Shown here: positions 56,522 through 64,000 of the stretch, piece by piece
How the letters are laid out: each line of letters starts with the position of its first letter
Numbering within the stretch: position 1 is the stretch's first letter
DNA from: Marinagarivorans sp.
GTDB lineage: Bacteria; Pseudomonadota; Gammaproteobacteria; Pseudomonadales; Cellvibrionaceae
DNA length: 64,000 nt
Direction: 5' to 3'
Assembly (NCBI GenBank): GCA_028281865.1
Contig: JANQJB010000074.1
Coordinates: 1-64,000, forward strand
Made by a program: the position numbers and the translations under genes
The notes under the pieces: generated by a model
What the model was told of the DNA's origin: nothing
The model's database searches: none
Seen by the model: only the letters and a program-made list of their open reading frames with translations

Positions 56522-57984
56522 GTAATCAAGAAACTGATTTTGAAAAAGACGTACAGCAAAAAATTATGGTTGTCGAGGACGACCCTGACTTACGTGAGGC
56601 ACTCGTTGATACCTTAAATATGGCCAATTTCGATGTGTTGTCGGCAAATTGTGCTGAAGCTGCAGTCGATATTTTGAAGCAACAAGGTGATATAGGTTTC
56701 GTTATTTCAGACGTTAATATGGGCAATATGAGTGGCCATGACTTATTGCGCGTGGTTAAAAGTGACTACCCCCATATTCCAGTGTTACTCATTACCGCTT
56801 ACGCGAGTATTAGTGAGTCGGTACAGGCAATGCGAGAGGGAGCGATCGATTATCTTGTGAAGCCTTTTGAGGCCGATGTATTGGTGGAGACGGCAAAGCG
56901 TCACCTAGGTAGTGGGCATTCAATGGACGAGCCGGTAGCGGTATCCGAATCGAGTAAGCAATTATTGCAGTTAGCATGTAGAGTGGCTCAATCAGATTCG
57001 ACCGTATTGTTGTTGGGCGAGTCTGGCACGGGTAAGGAAGTGTTAGCACGTTACATACACAATCGTTCACAGCGTGCGGATAAACCTTTTGTCGCAATCA
57101 ATTGTGCGGCCATTCCGGAAAATATGCTAGAGGCTATGTTGTTTGGTCACGAGAAGGGAGCTTACACAGGAGCGTACAACGCCGCACCTGGAAAATTCGA
57201 GCAAGCGAACGGCGGTACCTTATTACTCGATGAGATTTCGGAGATGGATCTCGGTTTGCAAGCAAAACTATTACGTGTTTTGCAGGAGCGAGAAGTCGAA
57301 CGTCTGGGTGGACGAAAAAGTATAAAACTGGATGTGCGCGTAATTGCAACGTCAAATCGCAACATGCGTCAGGAAGTAGTCGACGGAAAATTTAGAGAAG
57401 ATTTATATTTTCGATTGAGCGTTTTACCGTTGCAGTGGGCGCCACTGCGCGATCGCGTAGAGGATATACTGCCGTTAGCGGAAAACCTGCTGCATCGTCA
57501 CGCAGTTAAACAACATCGCTCCGGCGTTTATTTAAGTGACTCTGCAGCTCAAGCGCTTGTGAGTTACAGCTGGCCCGGCAACGTTCGAGAGCTTGATAAC
57601 GTCATGCAGCGTTCATTAATTTTGCAACCTGGGTCTAAAATTATGCCGGAAGATTTAGGCTTGCAGGTCGAAGACGTATTTAGTGAAAAACCGTCTTTGG
57701 TTGAGGCTCATGAGTGTATACACTCGCCTCGCTCGGCGGCTGATATTCCAGTGAGTTTTTCAATTTCACAACCTTCTGCAAGCCAGTCTCACGGCAAAGA
57801 CGGTGAGGGTCTAGGCACGGATTTAAAACGCCGTGAATTTGAAATAATTGTGGAAACTTTGCGCAAGGAAAACGGGAGTAAGAAGAATACCGCGGAACGA
57901 CTGGGAATTAGCCCGAGAACGCTTCGTTACAAGTTGGCGAAGTTGAAAGAAGAGGGTTACGATTTGGCTTCGAGTACATTTTAA
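56518..57984 (+). CDS. fleR: Flagellar response regulator FleR
   Basis: 488 residues. Receiver with D65 in VISDVNMGNMSG, AAA+ domain (about 140-375) with Walker A GESGTGKE, GAYTGA in place of the usual GAFTGA, and LLDEISE, and a C-terminal helix-turn-helix (KKNTAERLGISPRTLRYKLAKL). When phosphorylated it activates the hook and basal-body class of sigma-54 promoters. Coupled to fleS by ATGA overlap. Confidence 0.95.
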   Translation: MSNQETDFEKDVQQKIMVVEDDPDLREALVDTLNMANFDVLSANCAEAAVDILKQQGDIGFVISDVNMGNMSGHDLLRVVKSDYPHIPVLLITAYASISESVQAMREGAIDYLVKPFEADVLVETAKRHLGSGHSMDEPVAVSESSKQLLQLACRVAQSDSTVLLLGESGTGKEVLARYIHNRSQRADKPFVAINCAAIPENMLEAMLFGHEKGAYTGAYNAAPGKFEQANGGTLLLDEISEMDLGLQAKLLRVLQEREVERLGGRKSIKLDVRVIATSNRNMRQEVVDGKFREDLYFRLSVLPLQWAPLRDRVEDILPLAENLLHRHAVKQHRSGVYLSDSAAQALVSYSWPGNVRELDNVMQRSLILQPGSKIMPEDLGLQVEDVFSEKPSLVEAHECIHSPRSAADIPVSFSISQPSASQSHGKDGEGLGTDLKRREFEIIVETLRKENGSKKNTAERLGISPRTLRYKLAKLKEEGYDLASSTF

Positions 57985-58347
57985 AACCCATTTTTTGAAA
58001 GCTTTTAGTAAAAGTTGCTGTTTTAATGACACGTTTTATCGGGCAAAACCTACCCTTTGTCGGTCGACAAATCGGTTTAACTATAAGCATGAAAAACGTA
58101 CATCAAGGAATACATTAATAAGTGCCGCTTTAAGCGGAAAACTTGTCAGCTATTTGTTAAAAAATGTAACAATACGCCTGTCAATGTTGATGGATTTCCC
58201 ACCTTAGCCGGGAACCGATTCGCTAATTTAAAAACATATAGAATTACAGTATAAAAAACAGCTTAACCCCCTAAAAAAAATATTTTTATTTTCGCAAAAG
58301 CGCGTCATAATTTCTTAATAGAGCTTCTGCATCCTACATATCCTGAA
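57985..58347. other. Intergenic after fleR, no gene seen
   Basis: A perfect 13-base hairpin, CCGCTT-T-AAGCGG, lies at 58125-58137, with a weak CTTTT/AAAAG dyad just after fleR. No open frame of note. Confidence 0.4.
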
Positions 58348-58376
58348 TTGAATAACGTTATGTTATGACCTATATT
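58348..58376 (+). promoter_or_regulatory. Sigma-70-like promoter of the long leader
   Basis: TTGAAT at 58348-58353, a 17-bp spacer, and TATATT at 58371-58376. RNA would begin near 58383, about 450 bases before the small gene at 58836. Confidence 0.45.
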
Positions 58377-58382
58377 TTTCTG

Positions 58383-58835
58383 GAGGAAGATGGTTGCTAG
58401 CTGGCTCTTCGTTATATGGCAATCGGCTTTTTCGAAGGCGACCTGGGTTAACCGGCTGGCCACATTCGTCATAAAAGCGAAACAAAATTTTGGGAACCCA
58501 AGGGACTAAGCTTTACTCGAAGTATTGAGCGAGATTGAAGGAAGGTCACCGAGAGAGATTTGCTGTTTGGTAAGTCCACTGTGATCTTAAGTTCGTATAA
58601 CTACCAGTAACAGATGGTGTGATAGACGAACACAAGGCAAGAAATTTTCGCGAGAGCTTAGGAGAAAGTGATAGCTTGGGAGTTGTGTTGTGCTGGTAGT
58701 TTCGCAGCTTAGGGACATGTAAAGAAACGCAACTGGAGTGTTATAAAGGGATTTGGCGCGGATGGATCGCGCGGAAAGGACCTTGTTGGTTAATTGTTAG
58801 TTAAAACTCTCTTTAACCCCTAGAGGAGTTCGGAA
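58383..58835 (+). other. Long hairpin-rich 5' leader
   Basis: About 450 nt without a reading frame. Dyads: TTGGG/CCCAA at 58490-58501; GTTCGT with ACGAAC around 58592-58632, enclosing ACCA/TGGT; GCGCG/CGCGC at 58756-58772; GGTTAA/TTAACC at 58788-58818, which ends five bases before the GAGGAG ribosome site. It could be a riboswitch-like leader or an independent small RNA; no known class was recognised. Confidence 0.45.
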
Positions 58836-59003
58836 ATGAACTTAGATGAATTTGACCAAAACATTGATGTGCAGTTTGACGATGTACATGACGACGAAGC
58901 AGGATCGTCATCAGTTGGTATAGATGCGCGACGTCGTTTGGAAGATAAAATTGAAGAAATGCGTTTAGCCAAAGAAATTCAAGAATTTGATTTTGATTTC
59001 TAG
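58836..59003 (+). CDS. PA3496 family small protein
   Basis: 55 residues. It begins MNLDEFDQNIDVQFDD, has an acidic first half, then IDARRRLEDKIEEMRLAKEIQEFDFDF, the signature of the PA3496 family described as putative envelope-integrity proteins (from memory). GAGGAG lies upstream at good spacing. No membrane segment. It is placed alone between fleR and fliE behind a long leader. Confidence 0.8.
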   Translation: MNLDEFDQNIDVQFDDVHDDEAGSSSVGIDARRRLEDKIEEMRLAKEIQEFDFDF

Positions 59004-59318
59004 CTAGTCGTATTTATTCACCGCGTTTCAAACAGCGTTAATTGCGCTGTTAGGGTCTGTTTTACGCGCTTTTTTCAGGTATTTTTCTGCCTCTCATCTT
59101 TGTTCCTTATCACGGAATAGACAGTTTCTCGCTCTCACTTGTCTTGTGTTACTTCTTCACAGAGTTGTTTGTCTTTTATCGTTAGATTGTTAGTTTCTCC
59201 TCGCTTTGCATCGCTATCTGATTGCAAATGTTTTTCTCTTCCGGCCAGTAAACTCTCGGGGTTTATCGACATGATTTATTGCGAAATTTACCCCGGGTTA
59301 TTTATTGCGCCAATTTAG
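59004..59318. other. Intergenic before the fliE promoter
   Basis: T-rich region with no gene. No clear terminator of the small gene was found apart from repeated T-runs. Confidence 0.4.
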
Positions 59319-59335
59319 TTGGCCTGTTTTGTGCA
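59319..59335 (+). promoter_or_regulatory. Sigma-54 promoter of the fliE operon
   Basis: TTGGCCTGTTTTGTGCA: GG at 59321-59322 and GC at 59333-59334 with 10-bp spacing; TGGC and TGCA match. It lies about 88 bp before fliE. Confidence 0.6.
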
Positions 59336-59422
59336 ATTTCTCCACTAGCTGATTTTTTCTTCGAAAAAGACAAATTATTGGCGAACTTTTAGTTCAATCA
59401 ATACGTTTAGGCGAGGCTAAAA

Positions 59423-59782
59423 ATGTCTGACAGAGTGGATATTAATCGCGTATTACTTGAAATGCGAACGATACGTAACCAGACAGCAGCATTCAATGGT
59501 GTCGGTTCTTTGGCGGAGGGCAGGCTGCGAGAAGCAGACCCGATGAAACCATCGAATGGGCCTCAATTTGGTGAAATTTTGGCCCAGGCCGTCGACAAGG
59601 TAAATAGCATTCAACATCAATCAGGCAGTACGGCAAAGGCTTATGTTAAAGGAGATCCGGGCGTTGATATCACGGATGTCATGATTGCATCGCAAAAGTC
59701 GAGTGTCGCGTTCCAGGCAATCACGCAGGTGAGAAATAAGGTTGTTGAAGCCTATAAAGATGTAATGAACATGCCGATTTAA
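59423..59782 (+). CDS. fliE: Flagellar hook-basal body protein FliE
   Basis: 119 residues. The C-terminal half [71 protein letters not shown] is diagnostic of FliE by its order of SxxA and DVMIA motifs. It joins the MS ring to the rod in the periplasm. First gene of the fliE-fliI operon. Confidence 0.95.
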   Translation: MSDRVDINRVLLEMRTIRNQTAAFNGVGSLAEGRLREADPMKPSNGPQFGEILAQAVDKVNSIQHQSGSTAKAYVKGDPGVDITDVMIASQKSSVAFQAITQVRNKVVEAYKDVMNMPI

Positions 59783-59848
59783 TGACGATATCTGAGTACT
59801 TAGAGCGTTTAGAACTTATCGATGATATTGCAAAAAAACTGAAAAATT

Positions 59849-61540
59849 ATGGCTGCAAGTGAAGCGAGTGCTGCAGGGGTTCCTGCGAAAGGACAAAGTG
59901 ATTTAATAGAAGGTTTTAATAGCCTTAATCTTCTGCGTCAAGCCGGCTTAATGGTCGGTTTAGCAGCGAGTGTCGCTGTGGGTTTTTGGGTAGTGTTGTG
60001 GACTCAGGGTGAGGATTACAAGCCTTTATATGGGAGCCTCGAAAGAATGGATGCTAATCAGATTGTACAGATTCTCGATTTTAACGAGATTAAATATCGG
60101 ATTGATGAAAAGTCTGGCGCCTTGCTAGTTGTTGGCGATCAGATACATAAGGCTCGAATCAAATTAGCAGAATCAGGTGTTCCCACGACCAATACGGTTG
60201 GCTTCGAGTTACTTGATAAAGAACAGCCAATTGGTACTAGCCAGTTTATGGAAACTGCGCGCTATCGTCGCAGTCTCGAGGGAGAGCTTGCGCGCACAAT
60301 AACGAGTGTCAATGCGGTGCGCTCGGCACGTGTACATTTAGCGATACCGAAACAGTCGGTTTTTGTTCGGGATGGCCGTGAACCGAGTGCATCCGTTTTC
60401 CTCGAAATTTTTCCAGGGCGAGCGCTAGAATCGCATCAGGCCGCCGGCATCGCCAATTTAGTCGCCGCAAGTATTTCAGAATTAAAGCCGGAAAACGTCA
60501 CAATAATTGATCAAAAAGGTTCGATCATTTCGACCGGCCGAGAGGATAAGAAGCTGACGATCGCTGCGCAGCAGCTCGACTACACACGCAAATTTGAAAA
60601 CGATATTGTCGCGCGGGTGGGGCGTTTATTAACCCCGTTATTAGGTGAAGAGAAATTCAAAACTGAAGTGAGTGCAGATCTGGATTTTACTGAAATTGAG
60701 CAGGCTGAAGAGATTTTTAATCCCGACTTGCCGTCAGTTAGAAGTGAACAAACGGTTGAAGAAACGCGTATAGGCGCTGACCAGGTTGGTGGAGTCGCTG
60801 GAGCGCTGGGCAATCAGCCACCCGCCGATGGGCAAGCTCCGGAACAGGCGGCCCCTGCCGATGCAGGCGGTGTTAACGCAACGCCTTCCAACAAGCGTGT
60901 ACTTGCGACACGTAACTATGAGCTCGATCGACAATTTCGCCACGTCAAACATGAAAAAGGGCGTTTAAAACGCCTCACTGTGGCGGTAGTGATTGACGAC
61001 AAAGCCACTGCCAATACAGAAACCGGGGCAGCAGAGCGGACGCCTTGGACGGAAGCCGAGCTCGAACGTTTATCTATACTAGTAAGGGATGCAGTTGGAT
61101 ATTCAGCTGAGCGCGGCGACAGTGTCAATATCTTAAACGAACCCTTTGTTAATTTGGCAACGGAAGAGGTTTTCGAAGAGCCCAAAATTTGGGAGCAAGA
61201 CTGGGTTAAGTCTCTTATTAAACAAGTGACCGGGTTAATCGTGATTGCAATATTAGCTATTGGTTTATTGCGCCCGATACTGAAAAACCTCGCTGCATCA
61301 GGCTCGCAAACGCGTGAGCGTGAGGAGGCGCGGGAACTCGCGCAGCTGCAAGCAGCAGGAATTGATTCGATCGATTCTCTTTCTGATGAAACTGTTACGT
61401 TGACCGGAGGTGGTGAATCCCTGGCGCTGCCAAGTCCAGAGGAGTCATACGAGCAACAACTAAACTCCGTTAAAGCACTCGTCGCAGAGGATGCTGGCCG
61501 AGTGGCACAAGTGATCAAACGTTGGATTAGTGACGAATGA
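59849..61540 (+). CDS. fliF: Flagellar MS-ring protein FliF
   Basis: 563 residues. Two membrane helices (about 30-52 and 455-475) enclose the periplasmic ring-building motifs (about 55-310), with a low-complexity Pro/Ala loop near 315-345. VLAEDAGRVAQVIKRWISDE-like end contacts FliG. ATG start with no strong ribosome site. It overlaps fliG by four bases. Confidence 0.95.
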   Translation: MAASEASAAGVPAKGQSDLIEGFNSLNLLRQAGLMVGLAASVAVGFWVVLWTQGEDYKPLYGSLERMDANQIVQILDFNEIKYRIDEKSGALLVVGDQIHKARIKLAESGVPTTNTVGFELLDKEQPIGTSQFMETARYRRSLEGELARTITSVNAVRSARVHLAIPKQSVFVRDGREPSASVFLEIFPGRALESHQAAGIANLVAASISELKPENVTIIDQKGSIISTGREDKKLTIAAQQLDYTRKFENDIVARVGRLLTPLLGEEKFKTEVSADLDFTEIEQAEEIFNPDLPSVRSEQTVEETRIGADQVGGVAGALGNQPPADGQAPEQAAPADAGGVNATPSNKRVLATRNYELDRQFRHVKHEKGRLKRLTVAVVIDDKATANTETGAAERTPWTEAELERLSILVRDAVGYSAERGDSVNILNEPFVNLATEEVFEEPKIWEQDWVKSLIKQVTGLIVIAILAIGLLRPILKNLAASGSQTREREEARELAQLQAAGIDSIDSLSDETVTLTGGGESLALPSPEESYEQQLNSVKALVAEDAGRVAQVIKRWISDE

Positions 61541-62577
61541 GCAAGCCCACTGCTGTAAAACGCCAGGAGGAAGAAAAGCCAAAGATAAATTTGTCGCGTG
61601 TTGATCAGGCGGCGATTTTGCTTTTGTCGTTGGGTGAGGGTACAGCTGCAGAAATTCTCAAGCATATGGGGCCAAAGGAAGTTCAGCGGCTCGGCACAGC
61701 GATGGCGCAGTTGCAAAACGTTCAGCAGTTCGAAGTGGAATATGTAGTCACAAACTTTATGGAGGAAGTGCGCACACAAACGGGGCTCGGTATGGGGGCC
61801 GATAACTACATTCGCAATATGCTGGTTACTGCGTTGGGTGAGGATAAAGCCCACGGTTTAATTGATCGCATTTTACTGGGTGGCAATACTACGGGCCTCG
61901 ACACGCTCAAGTGGATGGAGGCGCGCTCGGTCGCGGAGATAATTCGCAATGAGCACCCGCAAATTCAAGCCATCGTTCTCGCTTATTTGGACTCCGATCA
62001 ATCGGCCGAAATAGTCACATACTTTCCCGAGAAGGTGCGCCTTGACGTGATCATGCGTGTGGCTTCACTTGATACGGTGCAGCCAAGTGCGTTGCAAGAA
62101 CTCAATAAAATTCTGGAAAAACAATTCTCCGGCAATGCAGGGGCGCAAACTAAGGAAATGGGTGGCTTTAAAACAGCGGCGGAGATAATGAACAACCTCG
62201 AAAGCTCAGTCGAAAATGAACTGATGGAGGCTATTAAAGAAATCGATGAGGATATGGGTACGCAAATATCGGAACTCATGTTTGTATTCGACAACTTGAA
62301 AGATGTCGACGATCGCGGTATCCAAACGCTTTTGCGAGAAGTGTCCTCAGAGGTGCTTATTTTGGCTCTCAAAGGAGCCGACGAGGAGTTGCAGGAGAAA
62401 ATATTCAAAAATATGTCCACGCGTGCTGCGGAATTGCTGCGTGACGACCTTGAGGCGCGCGGACCGGTTAAAGTATCCGAAGTTGAGAACGCGCAGAAAG
62501 AAGTTCTTACCATCTGTCGACGTATGGCGGATGCGGGAGAGATATCACTCGGTGGTGGTGGAGAGGAGATGATTTAA
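61537..62577 (+). CDS. fliG: Flagellar switch protein FliG
   Basis: 346 residues. N-terminal FliF-binding domain, the middle domain (EHPQIQAIVLAYLDSDQSAEIVTYFPEKVRLDVIMRVA) with the EHPQ motif, and the C-terminal torque domain with charged residues (MFVFDNLKDVDDRGIQTLLREVS). It is the rotor component driven by MotA/B and MotC/D. Coupled to fliF by ATGA overlap. Confidence 0.96.
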   Translation: MSKPTAVKRQEEEKPKINLSRVDQAAILLLSLGEGTAAEILKHMGPKEVQRLGTAMAQLQNVQQFEVEYVVTNFMEEVRTQTGLGMGADNYIRNMLVTALGEDKAHGLIDRILLGGNTTGLDTLKWMEARSVAEIIRNEHPQIQAIVLAYLDSDQSAEIVTYFPEKVRLDVIMRVASLDTVQPSALQELNKILEKQFSGNAGAQTKEMGGFKTAAEIMNNLESSVENELMEAIKEIDEDMGTQISELMFVFDNLKDVDDRGIQTLLREVSSEVLILALKGADEELQEKIFKNMSTRAAELLRDDLEARGPVKVSEVENAQKEVLTICRRMADAGEISLGGGGEEMI

Positions 62578-62583
62578 CACCTT

Positions 62584-63603
62584 ATGAGTTCTGCTAAATT
62601 ACCGCCGCGTATTCCGTTCGAAGACTTAAAAGAAGTGAGTGCTTGGTCAATCCCAGCCGTGGGCGGCAAGGTCATAAAACCGAAAGCCAAACCTAATATA
62701 CGCGAGCGCAAAAAGAAGTCGGAAGAGACCATAGAAGATGTCACCGGTGATGTCACCTTAAAGCCACTAACGGCAGAGGGCCTGCAGGAAATCGCTGCGA
62801 CTGTGGAAAAAGAAGCTTGCGAAAACGGCTATCAGGAGGGCCTGCAAAAAGGTCTGCAGGAAGGTGAAGCAAAAGGCTTTGCCGCGGGAGAAAAAAAAGC
62901 TTACGCAGAAAAGTCTTTGCAGCTTGAGCAGCTCGCTACTTTGCTGACTCAGCTTACACAAGGGCTGCAAGAACCTCTTACAAACCACCAGCACCAGGTT
63001 GATAATCTTGTTATCGATCTTGCCACCGGCTTTGCAAAGCACCTGATAAATACCGAATTAAGTAAAAAGCCAGAATTGTTGGTGAATATCGTTAAAAAGG
63101 CCGTCCAGGCTCTGCCCGTTGGATCTTCGCACACGCGCATTTACGCGAACTCTCACGATATCGAGCGCCTGCAGTCGCAGGCGAACTTGGCAGAGAAAAA
63201 TTGGCACTTCCTTGTCGATGACAACCTGGCGCCCGGTGGAGTGCGAGTCGAAACTGATGAAAGTTTGGTTGATTATTCTCTGGATGCGCGCCTGGCGGAA
63301 TACTTTAACGAAGTTGAGGACGTACCTGATTTCGATTTTCAAGACGTTGTCGAAGTGCCCGACTATGTACAAATGGCTGAACAAGCATTGGACGAACAGC
63401 CAAAAGAAGCCCTCGAAGAGGACCCCATTATCGACGGTATAGCGCCCGAAGACGAGCGCAGCTCTGAGGTGATGCCGGACGACTTATTGGCTGAACTTGA
63501 TGGCATTACCCAGGAATTAGATGCTGACTCAAGCAGTGAAATCGAAATCGATAACGACGGTGAATCAGCAGACGATGAGCTTGACGGGGCGCCTGATGAC
63601 TGA
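62584..63603 (+). CDS. fliH: Flagellar export ATPase regulator FliH
   Basis: 339 residues. A GxxxG-like region (YQEGLQKGLQEGEAKGFAAGEKKAY; about 80-105) is the typical FliH glycine repeat helix, followed by the conserved C-terminal domain (about 125-240). The last about 100 residues are a very acidic tail absent from many FliH proteins. It regulates the FliI ATPase, encoded directly after with an eight-base overlap. Confidence 0.9.
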   Translation: MSSAKLPPRIPFEDLKEVSAWSIPAVGGKVIKPKAKPNIRERKKKSEETIEDVTGDVTLKPLTAEGLQEIAATVEKEACENGYQEGLQKGLQEGEAKGFAAGEKKAYAEKSLQLEQLATLLTQLTQGLQEPLTNHQHQVDNLVIDLATGFAKHLINTELSKKPELLVNIVKKAVQALPVGSSHTRIYANSHDIERLQSQANLAEKNWHFLVDDNLAPGGVRVETDESLVDYSLDARLAEYFNEVEDVPDFDFQDVVEVPDYVQMAEQALDEQPKEALEEDPIIDGIAPEDERSSEVMPDDLLAELDGITQELDADSSSEIEIDNDGESADDELDGAPDD

Positions 63604-64000
63604 AACTCAACGCGGAGCTGAGAGCGCAGTTGAACGGTTACAGAGGTTTCGTCAATACGATTTATTAGCAAAACAGCCTCAGGCGTTTGGCCGAATCACA
63701 CGCATGGTGGGCTTGACGCTCGAAGCTGTCGGGCTCAATGTCTCTATTGGGCACACGTGTCAGGTGCTCATGGCGAACGATCGCGTTATCGAAACCGAGG
63801 TTGTCGGTTTCGCCGGCGAAAAAACCTTCCTAATGCCTATTCAGTCGATTGACGGTCTCCAGCCGGGCGCGCGCGTTGTGCCGCGAGATCACAGCGCGGG
63901 CATTCCTATCGGCGGTGAAATACTTGGGCGGGTGATTGATGGGATGGGGACTCCGCTGGATGGACGCGGTCCACTGAGCGGTGAGCACACCTTGTCGACG
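63596..64000 (+). CDS. fliI: Flagellar export ATPase FliI (partial, cut by window end)
   Basis: 135 codons are visible from ATG 63596. The N-terminal beta-barrel domain of the FliI/F1-beta family is seen (GRITRMVGLTLEAVGL, then GGEILGRVIDGMGTPLDGRGPL). The ATPase core lies beyond the window. FliI supplies energy and substrate order to the flagellar export apparatus with FlhA. Confidence 0.93.
   Translation, partial: MTETQRGAESAVERLQRFRQYDLLAKQPQAFGRITRMVGLTLEAVGLNVSIGHTCQVLMANDRVIETEVVGFAGEKTFLMPIQSIDGLQPGARVVPRDHSAGIPIGGEILGRVIDGMGTPLDGRGPLSGEHTLST

Overview
The window reads as chromosomal DNA of a marine, polysaccharide-degrading gammaproteobacterium, most likely a member of the Cellvibrionaceae or a close relative (inference). 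Two things point there. The flagellar and chemotaxis genes follow the order known from Pseudomonas (flhA-flhF-fleN-fliA-cheY-cheZ-cheA-cheB-motC-motD-parC-parP-cheW and fliS-fliS-fliT-fleQ-fleS-fleR-fliE-fliF-fliG-fliH-fliI). They sit next to a lipoprotein with a polyserine linker, a GH2 enzyme, a GH3 enzyme and a sulfatase, a combination typical of the Saccharophagus/Teredinibacter/Cellvibrio group. No rRNA, convincing tRNA, insertion sequence, phage or CRISPR array was seen.

Layout. 1-399 is a hairpin-rich non-coding segment cut by the window edge. 0.4-22.7 kb is an accessory region: a DsbD/ScsB-like thiol reductase with a peroxiredoxin-like partner, a GH2 glycosidase, an outer-membrane barrel, an acyltransferase, a sulfatase, a DUF1287 protein, a beta-helix lipoprotein, a GH3 beta-glucosidase, a TIGR00266/AIM24 protein and many small exported proteins of unknown function. 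22.8-39.2 kb is the first motility block: export gate FlhA, polar placement and number control (FlhF, FleN), sigma-28, the CheY/Z/A/B core, the second stator MotC/MotD, the polar array proteins ParC/ParP, CheW and two small proteins. 39.2-51.4 kb is a mixed block: malic enzyme, a DUF1592-type haem-motif lipoprotein, a diguanylate cyclase, a NIT-domain chemoreceptor, a beta-propeller protein, an FAH-family hydrolase, a PhyH oxygenase and a Maf flagellin glycosyltransferase. 51.8-64.0 kb is the second motility block: two FliS chaperones, FliT, the master regulator FleQ, FleS/FleR, a small PA3496-family gene behind a long leader, and fliE-fliI, with fliI cut by the window end.

Regulation can be read in part. 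Sigma-54 -24/-12 elements lie in front of flhA, cheW, the second fliS, fleS and fliE, with a weaker one before the chemoreceptor gene. None was found before fleQ. A sigma-28-like element lies before the first fliS. This fits a cascade of FleQ with sigma-54, then FleS/FleR, then FliA. The flagellin and cap genes that normally precede fliS are not in the window; an inverted maf-PhyH pair lies there instead.

The most interesting observations are: a CheA whose P1-P3 linker holds three tandem 52-residue units (plus a degenerate fourth motif), each with a short helix resembling the CheY-binding tail of the neighbouring CheZ; a roughly 450-nt hairpin-rich leader with its own sigma-70-like promoter before a 55-residue protein; paired FliS chaperones with different promoter types; and the Maf/PhyH pair in the flagellin position.
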